64,000 nt of DNA from Enchytraeus crypticus (taxonomy: Eukaryota; Annelida; Clitellata; Enchytraeida; Enchytraeidae), in NCBI GenBank assembly GCA_905160935.1, contig CAJHZI010000705.1:2048501-2112500 (forward strand), written 5' to 3'. Shown in pieces: positions 48,781 to 59,180 of the stretch. Every line of letters begins with the position of its first letter. Position 1 is the first letter of the stretch. Under the pieces are notes generated by a model. The model did no database searches and was not told the DNA's origin. It saw only the letters and a list, made by a program, of their open reading frames with translations. The translations under genes were made by a program, and so were the position numbers.

Positions 48781-49258
48781 AAGGCTGGACGTAGAAACGG
48801 AAGGCAAATATAGCATGACTTGCTTCCACTGTAATATGTATTGACATTGTTAAACTGTCTCAGTGACGCAACGATCACGTGATCGGTTAGACTAATTAAC
48901 CGCTCATATGATTTAATCGTCTATCAGACTTTGTATTAAGTTAAATCATTTTACATATCGATAATATTAATGAATATTGAGTAGTGTTGTTGAACCTTAA
49001 AAGTTACTTTTATAATAGTATAGTATAGCTCCTGAGTCTGATTGACGTATATTTATAGTTGCAAGTTCAACTTTTATAATTATATTAGCCCTAAATATGT
49101 AATAATGTAATAATCCAAGACACGGTTTGAAACCCTATAGGAGCATACGTAGGGTTGACAGTATTTTTAAGTATCGCAGCACTGTTGACGACAATCAAAA
49201 AACAATAAACTTGAAGTTATTAATTCTTTGCTGTTGTAACCAGTTTAAAGATGCACAG
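48781..49258. other. Non-coding stretch
   Basis: No supported feature. Confidence 0.45.
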
Positions 49259-49405
49259 GTGGCTGGAGCCAGTGGCGAAGTCGGTAAGATACTCAACCGC
49301 GGATTAGTACGTGCGGGGTTCAAATCCTGGGCTCGCCCGTCACTGTCATCGCCTTCAAGTGAGGAAACTGACTTTAGCCTTAGCTTTACCAGCTTTTACT
49401 CATTT
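49259..49405 (+). mobile_element. SINE-B, reference-quality copy
   Basis: GGTGGCTGGAGCCAGTGGCG, then AAGTCGGTAAGATACTC. TGGCGAAGTCGG matches the A-box consensus TRGCNNAGYNGG. The B-box is GGTTCAAATCC, and the body ends CTTAGCTTTACCAGCTTTTA. Confidence 0.75.
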
Positions 49406-49591
49406 TTGATATTTTATGTTTAACTATTTTATATTTGAGTTTAAAATAAAATGTTTATTTAAAAGCAGTAATAAAAATTGTGCGCAAGTATGCAGTTTTG
49501 CTTGGAAATACAATGAGTAGTTCTCTAATCATAATCATAATCAGTAATCATCTCTAAGAAGTCGAGCTTACAGTTCATATATATTTTATAT

Positions 49592-49592
49592 G

Positions 49593-49662
<70 letters not shown>

Positions 49663-49717
49663 CATCATAACATCATCAACAACTTCATTATAATATCATC
49701 ATATAACATTATATATT

Positions 49718-49747
<30 letters not shown>
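49592..49747. repeat. (TA)n microsatellites
   Basis: TA repeats at 49592-49660 and 49716-49747, separated by CAT/ATA-rich sequence. Confidence 0.9.
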
Positions 49748-49748
<1 letters not shown>

Positions 49749-49792
49749 ACGTCCCTGACATCATCCTTGTATGAGGAAAAGGACGTTAAACC

Positions 49793-49838
<46 letters not shown>

Positions 49839-49860
49839 TAATATAATATATGTAAATATA
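49748..49860 (+). mobile_element. Repeat E terminus with (TTA)n tail
   Basis: GACGTCCCTGACATCATCCT, then GAGGAAAAGGACGTTAAACC, then (TTA)n and (TA)n. Plus-strand member of the family seen at 23303 and 32885. Confidence 0.55.
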
Positions 49861-49898
49861 TATTATGGATTTACTTCGTTTTCAAATTTTTCACCAAG

Positions 49899-49987
49899 AT
49901 ACTCTGTATGTGGAGACGATGTAAACTATTCTCTTAATTTGATTGATATGTTGATCTACATGACTTATCAACCAGACTATATAGCTG
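49899..49987 (+). CDS. Candidate internal exon
   Basis: Acceptor CAAATTTTTCACCAAG, 89 bp open, and a donor-like GTAACC. Translation includes YSVCGDDVNYSLNLIDMLIY then MTYQPDYIA. Phase is compatible with the segment at 50043-50227 if the intervening 55 bp is an intron. Family unknown. Confidence 0.25.
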
Positions 49988-50042
49988 GTAACCAATTTAT
50001 GCACATTTTTACCACTCAAGGAGACGTCTCTAGATATTTAAG

Positions 50043-50227
50043 ATCACTTACATGCGTCTGACTTTGGTAAATCACGTGAGAAAAACGGCAATGGAGACTT
50101 TTACTACTGTTGTGTTTGCACACTCATTGAATCACCTGAAACTTTGCTCACCGTTTCTCGGGTTGAGACAAATATTCAAGTTTTTCATGAGCAGCAGAAT
50201 AGAATCAGTGATCACAGCGTCGATTAG
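50043..50227 (+). CDS. Candidate terminal exon
   Basis: Begins after AGATATTTAAG and runs to TAG at 50225-50227. Translation includes GKSREKNGNGDFYYCCVCTL, IESPETLLTVSRVETN and HEQQNRISDHSVD, a soluble, protein-like composition. Another frame of the same segment is also open (50052-50240). The acceptor is weak. No domain is recognised. Confidence 0.25.
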
Positions 50228-50767
50228 TCCACTGACTTAAGATTCTTTAGACTAAGGCATCATGTTTGTAACTAGTGGCTATTGTATAAAACAAAAGTAT
50301 CCATGAGGAGTGAATTTACAGTTAATTACCAGCATCGTGAGACAGGTTTACGGTGACTTTTAGCAAATTCTTTTAAACATCTATCGAAAGGCGTTTATCA
50401 CTACGTCAGAAGAATTAGAATTTGTGGAAGTGTAACCAAATTCAGAAAAGATTATTTAAGATTATTCAACATGTTGTGGAGAAGGATCGCATAGCATTGT
50501 CAGTATGTTTCATACTTAACTGGTGAAAGGTATTTGAAATTGAGCCATACCTGTCTTAGTCGCTTGAAATCTATTTTGATTGATTATTGCTAGCTTTCTG
50601 AAATTCCATAGAAATTCACAGTTGTTAACGTCCCTAGGTTGCATCCTCTCTCGACTACCTGACTATACCAGTATATAATGTGGAATAAAAATGGTTTACG
50701 AATAAAGATGGCTTAGGAATAAAAATGACTTAGGACTATATGACCGGATCAATCTTGATTTAAACAG
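50228..50767. other. Non-coding stretch
   Basis: AT-rich. Three GGAATAAA.ATGG.TTA-like phrases recur at 50680-50735. Confidence 0.4.
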
Positions 50768-50897
50768 CTGCATATGGTGTGGCTGGACTTCCTTGTCCAA
50801 TTCAAGGACGTCCACAAGTGGGACCTCGAGACTGCTACCGTCATCATCTGGGACTACGGGATACTCGCCGCCTTCGATATCGCCTGGATCATCGTAG
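50768..50897 (+). CDS. Candidate exon with GC-ending codons, membrane segment
   Basis: Between GATTTAAACAG and G|GTATGG lie 43 codons plus one base. Translation: LHMVWLDFLVQFKDVHKWDL, then ETATVIIWDYGILAAFDIAW and IIV, with a hydrophobic C-terminal half that could span a membrane. By my count 35 of 43 codons end in G or C, in DNA that is roughly two-thirds AT, a classic coding signature and quite unlike the AT-ending exons at 15.5-16.3 kb. An internal ATG (50774) could make it a first exon. I do not recognise the protein. Confidence 0.42.
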
Positions 50898-53132
50898 GTA
50901 TGGCATCTATATGTCTAAGAGAGAGTATCATCACATGATAATTCGCTCATTCCACGGTGAATCTCTCTGTTCAGATTTGAAATCCATGAATGGTCCCTTT
51001 TTCTTTCGATTAACAAAACTGAAGTTAATCTAAACATTTAGCTCAAACGTACGCTCTGTTTTCGGTATCGTAAGCTCTCTAGACGAAACATTTACGTTAG
51101 ATTTGTCATGGAGGACTGTAGCTTCCTGCCTTGGTCTTCTCAACGTCTAAGGCATGGACCAGGATACTCAAGCTCATGTCCTGATCGGATATTCCAAACT
51201 CCAAGATGAATCTTATTTATTAATGATTTATTAATTATATTTTAATTATTAATTATTATTGTTATCACTGATATTAATATTATTATTTATTAATTAAACA
51301 GTTGCTTCTCACAGCAGATGTTTGCCTATTCTACTTGTGTTAAGTTACAAGTTCATCCATTAAATCTACCATCCTCGTTGCCATTGATCCCTTTATTCTC
51401 ATGTTCCTCTCATCGAGCCATTAATCTAACTTTTTTCTTTGCTTTCTTACTTGGTGTACAAAATCCAAATTATGTTTATATTCCGTGGTTACTTCTTCCG
51501 GTTTAGGCTTTGGCCAAGCACCAACTTTATCCTATTAGCTGTTCAATGTTCCCTCTTTGGCGTGATTACATTCTTAACTGTCCATCATAACACAAGCGTA
51601 AGATGTTAGTTGGATAATTTAGTGTATATAAAGGTTAATTTCTTGATGAAGATGTTGTACAATTCTATAAGAATTTCTTATCCCGTTGAATGAGCTTATT
51701 AAGAAGTGTTAAGACTGATTCCAACTTGTTAAAACTGGTTACAACCGCCCGTAGTGAGGGACGCTCAAGAAAGAACCAGAAACCTTGCTCACCTGGTCAT
51801 ATAACAAAGGTCTGAGTCAATATTTCTGGTTCTTTATTGAAGCATCATGTCATGTTGCTGCTGTTAACCCAGCCATACTTCTAACATTCTCTATCAGCTT
51901 TGTTCTCTATCATCAATTGTAATTTTCATAGATTTCTCCTGAAATATAACGATCATTGGATTTCCTAGAATATTAGTACAGCTCTCTCATAAATAAGAGC
52001 GTTTGATTGTATACTACAGCTCTAGACTGAATTACAGAATGATTGAAGTACATGGGACTCATCAAGCATCTGGTGGTTCAGGGATTTCCAGGTGAACTTC
52101 TGTGGAGTGATTACTGGTTCACAATTGTATTCAGTTCACGAGTGTATTCAGGTTCACAATTTCCTGCAAAGAAGAAATAGCCATGATCCATCGTCGATAT
52201 ATATCTTAGTTCTCAAAATATAATTAAATTCACCGGCACTGCAGGATTAGCCGGATAGTCTCTGAAAGCCTTTTATCTCAGAGTGATCAAGATGAAATCT
52301 CTCTCAAGTGATCTTCCATGCAATTGATTAAAGTTCAACTCTCAATAAAGAACATTGCATCGAATGCAAGTTAATCGCTTCACAATAGAGTATTTCTTAT
52401 CTACAGGGCCTATCTCAATGCAGCCTACATCTTGTGAACTGTATATACTGTATATTGAGGTGCTTTTGCTTACTTTACTTAGTTCTTAGTTAGTCGTCTC
52501 ATACGACAAGTGCAGTTTATGGTTGGTACAATAAAGCTTGAAAATATAGCAGCGAAACAGAGGACCGCAACCGTTCTGAAGGTCTCGATGTGAACAATAA
52601 TCGAATGTCAATTTTTTTCTATTTTACTTATTTTATTGCTGTACTTATTTTATCCGCACATATAATTTTTGTAGGTTCATGAATTGCTGATTTCATCGTA
52701 AAAACTCTCTTGTTTTATCCTCGCTTTTTATTTTGTTTGCGAACTTTCCAGAGCTACAGCATCATAGATAAACTTGGTCACCAAACATCAATGATTACAC
52801 ATTGCTACTTAACTAAACTACTAACCGCACTGCCAATATTCTCTACAATATCACTGAGAGTTTATTTCAAATATTATTCTTCGATTTGAAGATACGAAAA
52901 CTTTTCAGATATTTATTATTTTATAGGGATTATCAGCAGGTATATGAAATCGGTTTCAAACATTTAATATTTCTAAGATATTTCTAGAAATCTAACTAGA
53001 TTTCTGCTGATTCTTCTGAAATACTGTGGATTCTGGGAGACTCAGACTTCAGAGGAAGTCAATTTTAGTTCACGAATATTTTTCAGGGGTTCTGTGGTTC
53101 AGTAGAGATATTGAAATCAAATAATCTTGATG
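50898..53132. other. Non-coding stretch, mostly AT-rich
   Basis: No second exon matching the GC-ending-codon exon was found. 51210-51300 is an ATTATTAAT-rich run. No other supported feature. Confidence 0.4.
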
Positions 53133-53263
53133 CTTTCTCCTCTAAACTTGGTGTTTTCTCATCTAAACTTGGTGTTTTCTCATCTAAACTGGGTGTTTTC
53201 TCATTTAAACTTGGTGTTTTCTCATCTAAACTGGGTATTTTCTCATTTAAACTTGGTGTTTTC
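53133..53263. repeat. 21-bp minisatellite, ~6 units
   Basis: Unit TCTCATCTAAACTTGGTGTT plus T, alternating CTTGG and CTGGG variants. Because 21 is divisible by 3, a frame of repeated SHLNLVF stays open (53127-53363). This is not evidence of a gene. Confidence 0.9.
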
Positions 53264-53864
53264 TGAAAAGTCTTCCATTCTTCCAGTCAACGGTATCTGT
53301 AAAATAAATATATCCACAATATTCGACCAATATTTCAATTCCAAAAAGCCAGCCTCCTTTTGAAATGTCTATGCCTCATTTCAAAGAGTAAATGAGATAA
53401 CCGGTGGCTAAATGCTCAAATCAAGTGCACAGAGGTTTGTTTAGGGATATATCGTTACAGAAAAATGCAAAAAAGGCTCAATGGATTAGATCAGCAACAA
53501 TATGAAAACTGTAACGGGAAACTCAGAAAATAAAAACGGAATATCGTAACATTAAAAGTTTATAATATACTGTAGATGGAAGGTCAGCCATACATTAACG
53601 CTTCAGATCGGCTAAAAATAATTAATTTTCAAAACTTATCAAAATACCAGCATGCTATACCACCTTTACATGTACAATATCACCATCTAATGTATCTAAT
53701 TCTACTTTATTCTAGGAATTAATTTTTAGGTGGTTAATTAATCACAACAATTTAAAAATTGATGATTGCCATTTATTTTGCAGTATTTAGTGGGATATAA
53801 GCTATGTTGAGTAATCCTTGAATTTTTGATATTTTAATCTAAGAGCTCAGTCTGTTGCAGGCAT
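53264..53864. other. Non-coding stretch
   Basis: No supported feature. Confidence 0.45.
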
Positions 53865-53975
53865 GTATATGTCTCACTGAGGACAAGTAGATGCAGGGTT
53901 CAGATCCGGTGATCGATCGGCCCTGACAAGCTTTCGAGACAAACGGACGTTATACTTCGCTTTTGCCTTTGGTTT
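53865..53975 (+). mobile_element. Old SINE-B-type copy
   Basis: B-box-like GCAGGGTTCAGATCCGG, then AAGCTTTCGAGACAAACGG and ACGTTATACTTCGCTTTTGC. Confidence 0.45.
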
Positions 53976-54339
53976 CGCTACTACACGAAAAAGCTTTTGT
54001 CTCATTGCAAAAATCACTTTCCTAACTATCTACTTAATCAGTTACTCTTTAAGTTTTTTCCAATTGTTTATTTTTGTATAAAGAAAACCAACAAACAGCT
54101 GGAAGTTGAAAACAATGGAGACGGAGCTGTAGTGAACATGAATTGCTATGTTAGAATAGTACTTATAAATTAATCGACCATTCTGTTATTCAGTTTTTCA
54201 CTTAGTGTAGTATACTATTGTAAACCACATCAATTATTAAATTTGCTATAAACTGCTAAATTAAACTATAAATTTCTTAACATTAAACAGAAACGACCTT
54301 CAATTTTGTTTTCACTCCAACAGCCGATGATCATTTTCC
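53976..54339. other. Non-coding stretch
   Basis: No supported feature. Confidence 0.45.
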
Positions 54340-54520
54340 GCTTCAATTCCCGACGACCGATAGAAAGGCAGAGGACAAATCTTCCGCCTGGTTCATTGCA
54401 GCCACGGCTTTCAGCTCCTGGGAGGCACCGAGGAGCCGCTAGGAGGGGTGCCCCAGGGGCGTCAGGGGGTGCAGGGGAGCACCCTGCCGAGCGAGGAAGC
54501 TGCTCGATGACACACTGCTG
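54340..54520. other. GC-rich island, unassigned
   Basis: Markedly GC-rich (blocks such as GGAGGGGTGCCCCAGGGGCG) in AT-rich DNA. Both strands are open for about 100 codons (minus 54266-54577, plus 54306-54596), as expected when stops are depleted by composition. No domain or splice pattern chooses between them. Confidence 0.4.
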
Positions 54521-54608
54521 TAGAAGTGGTGCAAGTCTACTGACAGGCACATTCAATCTGTTTAAGAATTTCATCAAGCTTGCGAATGAAACTTAAAGCT
54601 TAAAGATG

Positions 54609-54665
54609 CTGCCGTCGCTTTCGAGTGAGGAAACTGACGATAAACTTAGCTTTACCAGATTTTAT
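54609..54665 (+). mobile_element. SINE-B 3' end
   Basis: GCCGTCGCTTTCGAGTGAGG then AAACTGACGATAAACTTAGC and TTTACCAG. The head is absent. Confidence 0.55.
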
Positions 54666-54857
54666 ATTGTATTGCTCAAATTCAAGTGTTCCACAAATGT
54701 AGATGGTAAGCGTATATTCGCACAGTGCCTATTGTTATGCTCAATTAAGAGCACTATAACTACCAGAAATTGATTCCATCACATAATATTTCTTAGTAAA
54801 CCTTATTGTAAACTTTTTACTCTTTAAAAGCACGTCTAATGGTATTTCCAGTAGCTT

Positions 54858-55010
54858 TTCGCAGGTTAGACAGTTCGTGTTCGGTAAATATTCTTGCTGA
54901 TTATCGAAAGATGCGGGTTCGAATCTGATTTCAAATCACTGATTACAGATGTACATTAAAGACATAGTGCCTCTGTTGAGCTCAGATTAGCGTTAAGTTT
55001 TTATTTAGAC
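54858..55010 (+). mobile_element. tRNA-like SINE-F-type copy
   Basis: AGATGCGGGTTCGAATCTG contains a near-perfect B-box. The body ends GATTAGCGTTAAGTTTTTAT, similar to the SINE-F terminus. The A-box is degenerate (TTCGTGTTCGGTAAATA region). Confidence 0.4.
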
Positions 55011-55520
55011 ATATTGTCTATTCGCTAGTGACTCAAATATTATATTGTAATATTTTCATTTGCTCTTAACAAAATAATTTTTAAGCTTTCACTAACCTCC
55101 ACTCCATCTTTGGGTCCCGGGCTTACGCCAAATGGCCACTAGACCGGGGGAATCCGAGTGGGGGGCAATTCGATCATTTATGCTTCGTTAATAGAATATC
55201 TGAGAGTTACCATTCAGAGAGAAAACCTCAGCAGTAGATTCGGAGATATAGAGGCTTGCTTTTACTATAATAAAACAAAGAATGTGCATGTATTTGTATT
55301 CCTTATTAGTATGTGGCCCGTGTTGTGTCTTTGGGATACATAATAATAGACCAATCGTAAGCAGCTAGAGTCTTACGAGGCGACTGGGAAAAAAATTAAC
55401 GAAGGAAATGGGAAACCGCTTAAGAAGCCATAGTATAAACAAATTAATGGGTCATAATAAGGTAATGTTAAGACATTTCGTTTTATTAAGTGATTAACTA
55501 TTTAATATGGACTGTATAAT
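55011..55520. other. Non-coding stretch
   Basis: A 61-codon plus frame (55158-55343) has no support beyond being open. Confidence 0.4.
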
Positions 55521-55521
55521 G

Positions 55522-55526
<5 letters not shown>

Positions 55527-55588
<62 letters not shown>
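55527..55588. repeat. (TA)n microsatellite
   Basis: Perfect TA repeat ending in ATATGCATATATATGC. Confidence 0.95.
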
Positions 55589-55589
<1 letters not shown>

Positions 55590-56940
55590 TATATATGCCG
55601 TTTCCACTTTTACAGATTGATCGCACTGGATTTTAGATATTTGCAGGATGTTTAAGGTAGGCACTAAATTCTCGTTGATTAAATAACGTTTTGCGATAAT
55701 ATAACATAAATTGCAAAGAACGGAATGATGAAAATCACTTCTTTTAAAATTTGTAATAATATAAAATGCAAATAAATATGCATTTACATGTATAAATGTA
55801 TGCAAATACACAAGAAAATAATAATGTTATGTAGCTATTCTGATGCATATGCAATAGAAATATCTAGCTTAGGCAAGATTAGCCCATGAATAGGAATCAA
55901 TTACACTACTAACCGTTGATAAATACGGTATTGAGCACATTTGTTAAAGATGATTAGCAAGTAAATATTTGGCGCTAAATACAAATGACAGATATCCGAT
56001 TCTTTATGGAAGGCTTCGATATTTTATATAAAGGCAAAAGTTAGAGATTATTTATAATTATTTCATCTAGACTGAATTAAAACACCAGAAACTTCAAGAA
56101 TTTATTTCTTCTCCAACAAAAATCAATGATGATATTAAATTTCTAATACAGAATTATAATGCTAGCAAGTCGGCCTTAGATTTTCTTCTAGTATACCACG
56201 GCAAAGGAAATAATTTCTAATTAACAACATTCCTTTCAAACAAAAATCAGATTCGACGTCAAAACAGAGATGTAATTAATTACTTCAGTTGAGACAATGC
56301 ATGTAAAGGTCATTCGGTGCGGCATAGACATATCACGAATGAGCGTGCAACATCTTACATGTACTTGTTCATTCACTAGCTTGCTCATTCTTCGTATTTT
56401 ATCTAAGCCACAGTGGGTCTACTATATCTATACATAGACCAACAGTTTGGACTGGCTTTGTTATTACGTTAGGTCGATTTCAGCAATGCAGAATAATAAC
56501 ACAGGTCAATTTTCAGATTGGTCAAAAATATACAAGTATTTACTGAAATCTATATGCCCATGGTTATTTATTATAAAATTTTCACAATTTAATTATGCCA
56601 ATTTATTGCTAATTGCATCACAGACATAAATACCATATGGATTACATATAATATGAGTAAAATGCGTAATTATGTACAATTTACAGCAATTTTTGTAAAA
56701 AAAAGAAAAAAAAGAAAACTTAAAAAAAACTAAAATCTTCACAGACCATACAGAATATCATTTATAATGAGCATCCTCATCTAAAATCCAAAGTCTAAAC
56801 GTCAGAGCCGCTAGAACTGTTGGACCGCAGTTATTAAGTTCAATTCATTCAGCCCTTTATTTGCTTCCATGTCATAATAAGCAACAAATACTGCATAGGC
56901 CTACTTAACTAGACACTAAGTAAATAATCAGGAAGAGGGT
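55589..56940. other. Non-coding stretch
   Basis: No supported feature. An A-rich run lies at 56695-56735. Confidence 0.5.
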
Positions 56941-57082
56941 TAAAGCTGGTAAAGCTAAGGTTAACGTCAGTTTCCTCACTCGAAAGCGATGCCATTGACG
57001 AGCGAGCCCAGGATTTGAACCCCACACTTACTGATCCGCGGTCGAATATCTTACTGCCATCGCCAATGGCTCCAGCCACAAA
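56941..57082 (-). mobile_element. SINE-B, near-complete
   Basis: Plus-strand view: AAAGCTGGTAAAGCTAAGGT (tail), TTAACGTCAGTTTCCTCACT, GGATTTGAACCCC (B-box complement) and CGCCAATGGCTCCAGCC (head). Full length. Confidence 0.75.
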
Positions 57083-57818
57083 AGAGCTTAAGCTCTGTGA
57101 GGTAATGCAGCCAGCAGCTATTACTAAGAATAACAAATATGTTTACTAATTGTCTTCTATGCTACAGAATACTGTAGAACCTATGGCTATATTAGAACCT
57201 ACGTTTTAACATTAAGTTTAATCTTAATTATTTGCTAATGAAAAATTGGTTTCAAAAGAAAATTAAATTAAAACTTTTTTAAGCTATTTCTAAATTGACG
57301 TAGTATAATATAAAATAGGCCTAATTCTTATGCAAAAGGGATGCATTTAAATATGGTGGAGTATACACGAGAGTACAAGGCTTCGGATAGAACTTATTGG
57401 AGTTATATGCATGTAAAATAACTGTCATTTATCTATTCATTTCTCATATCTTAAAAAGCATCAAGTAGAGTACATAGAAATATAGAAAAGATTGAGTGAA
57501 CGGAAAATACAAGCCATAGAGGAACTTACATATTTAATAAGTAGATCAGTAAAAGTACATGTAGTAAATTATGAAATGAAAAGTTAACTACAGAGAGGGA
57601 TAAAATGCTTGCACTGCATAAAATCAACTTAATATTTAGACGACAATTTGGAATCGTAAATATTAACGACTCGGTAGCGATAATAACCCGTGCTTTATTG
57701 GGATTGCTGAAGAATTAAACTAACCTTGGACTGTAAGTGTCGTAAATGGCGACAAAGATCTCGCTTTCTTTTGTGATCTCTGTATACTTAGTCGACCTCG
57801 TATGGTGCTTTGGCGCCT
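57083..57818. other. Non-coding stretch
   Basis: No supported feature. Confidence 0.5.
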
Positions 57819-57892
57819 GTCTGTGTAGATTCTGCAACATTGCCATATGGCGAGGAACCGGACGTTATATTCTTATTTATTGATTGATTAAA
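57819..57892 (+). mobile_element. SINE-F terminus
   Basis: GTCTGTGTAGATTCTGCAAC, GGCGAGGAACCGGACGTTAT and a TTATTGATTGATT tail, paralleling 43805-43890. Confidence 0.45.
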
Positions 57893-57894
57893 AT

Positions 57895-58080
57895 GCGACA
57901 AGGCACTAAGATCCAAACCAACGTCCCAGAGGAATTCCAATGGTAAGCGCCTAGGATCTAGAAATTGTTACAAAATTTTATAAAATGAATGGCTAGGTTA
58001 AAGGTTCATTAGCATCCCAACCCTAGCTAAACTGAAACTCAGTGGAAGAAGATAATTATGGTGATGATGATGATGATGTA
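57895..58080 (+). mobile_element. Family C retroposon, copy 6
   Basis: GACAAGGCACTAAGATCCAA, ACCAACGTCCCAGAGGAATT, AAGCGCCTAGGATC, ATCCCAACCCTAGCTAAACT and a (GAT)n tail at 58058-58078. It starts immediately after the SINE-F copy. Confidence 0.65.
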
Positions 58081-58332
58081 GAGATGATCAAGGGAGACAG
58101 GAGCATTGAGGAACTCTTAACTGGTCCACAGGATAACGGAGTCCACACTGGAGGAATGAGGATCAAGTCAGTTACTGGAGCAGTACACTGGATTGGAAAT
58201 AGTGAGAGAGGATGAGTTGGAATTAGAGGCGGAGGGGATCAGGCACTGAGGGTGGGTGGATGAGAGACGAGTATAGAGTAGTGGATGTACCAGTAGTAGG
58301 AGATACAAGGGAAACTGTGGTTGGATTCAGTG
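58081..58332. other. Purine-rich, GC-richer stretch, unassigned
   Basis: A plus-strand frame reads EMIKGDRSIEELLTGPQDNG then VHTGGMRIKSVTG before stopping near 58215. It could be an exon or mobile-element fragment. It is joined directly to the family C tail, with no splice support. Confidence 0.25.
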
Positions 58333-58408
58333 CATTATTATTATTGTTATTATAATTGTCATTATTATTATTATTATTATTATTTATTATCTATTATTAT
58401 TATTTTTA
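58333..58408. repeat. (TTA)n microsatellite
   Basis: Interrupted ATT repeats directly before the LINE-A fragment. Confidence 0.9.
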
Positions 58409-58575
58409 TAGAAGGTAGAATGGAAGGAAAAAGAGGCAGGGGCAGGCCGAGATTAGATGATTTAAAGACCCACTCATATGTGGAAATGAAGGGGAAAGCG
58501 GAAGACAGAGAAAAGTGGAGGCGTTATGTATCATGGACCTGCCAGTAGGCAGTGCACTAAGAGAGAGATTATTTT
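58402..58575 (+). mobile_element. LINE-A 3' end, longest intact frame
   Basis: Open frame reads IEGRMEGKRGRGRPRLDDLK, THSYVEMKGKAEDREKWRRY and VSWTCQ, stop, then GGCAGTGCACTAAGAGAGAG. The basic GRGRPR motif and AEDREKW segment resemble the C-terminus of LINE endonuclease/RT polyproteins. This copy serves as the family reference. Confidence 0.65.
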
Positions 58576-58880
58576 TTAAAGAACCTGAGGTTTGATAAAA
58601 GTAAAAACGATTCAATCAATACGTGCTGAATCGGCTTTGATGACCGATTAGACGAGACTCATTGATGACCTCAAGTAGCCGCCCGGCTACTTGAGGTCAG
58701 CAATCGGCTTAAAATAACTACTGAAGCAGATTGCATTAAATCTTTGCAAAGTCATGGATAGCCTTTGCCAAAGAAAAGAGGTCTCTCGCTTATCGCCGGT
58801 TTGCTCTACAATAAGTCTGCCTATGCCATTAACAAAGTCAAATCCCTCGGGGATTCATCGGGCCAAAATTGTTAATCGGG
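58576..58880 (-). mobile_element. Nuclease-bearing LINE, 3' end, truncated copy 2
   Basis: Homologous to 59098-59345: shares GCATTAAATCTTTGCAAAGT, CTTTGCCAAAGAAAAGA, CTCTCGCTTATCGCC and ATTCATCGGGCC. It contains an inverted duplication at 58666-58699. Coding potential is lost by small indels. Confidence 0.6.
58666..58699. repeat. Perfect 34-bp palindrome
   Basis: TGACCTCAAGTAGCCG and CGGCTACTTGAGGTCA, 16-bp arms with CC between. The intact copy has only CGCCCGGCTACTCGTGGTCA here, so the palindrome arose by local fold-back duplication. Confidence 0.9.
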
Positions 58881-58935
58881 TCATAATTATTATTATTATT
58901 ACTACTATTAATATTATTCTTATTATTATTATTTT
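58880..58935. repeat. (ATT)n microsatellite
   Basis: Interrupted ATT repeat between the LINE copy and a SINE-B end. Confidence 0.85.
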
Positions 58936-58979
58936 CGAGTGAGAAAACTGACGTTAACATTAGCTTTACTAGCATTTTA
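58934..58979 (+). mobile_element. SINE-B 3' end
   Basis: TTCGAGTGAGAAAACTGACG then TTAACATTAGCTTTACTAGC, fused to the (ATT)n tract. Confidence 0.55.
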
Positions 58980-59035
58980 TTATTACTAATATTGTTATTT
59001 CGAAAAAATAATAAAAATAAGAAATATTTTTACCC

Positions 59036-59180
59036 CAGGTTTAAAGAACCCGAAGTTTGAAAAAATTATTATTATTATTATTATTAATATTTTTTACCCC
59101 GGTGTAAAGGACCTGGTGTTTGATAAAAACGATTCATGCAATACGTGCTGAATCGCCGCCCGGCTACTCGTGGTCATCAA
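59036..59180 (-). mobile_element. 3' UTR of nuclease-bearing LINE, partly duplicated
   Basis: ACCCCAGGTTTAAAGAACCC (59036) and ACCCCGGTGTAAAGGACCTG (59096) are two copies of the same 3' UTR end separated by a (TTA)n tract. The second leads into GCCGCCCGGCTACTC and the coding region. Confidence 0.5.

Noticed and set aside
53127..53363. 78-codon ORF with SHLNLVF repeats
   Set aside because: The frame is kept open only because the 21-bp minisatellite is a multiple of three.
54905..54925. Possible tRNA gene (GGGTTCGAATC)
   Set aside because: No acceptor stem, D-arm or anticodon arm can be folded around it; it fits a SINE head.
56909..57136. 75-codon minus ORF
   Set aside because: It is a translation of a full-length SINE-B copy.
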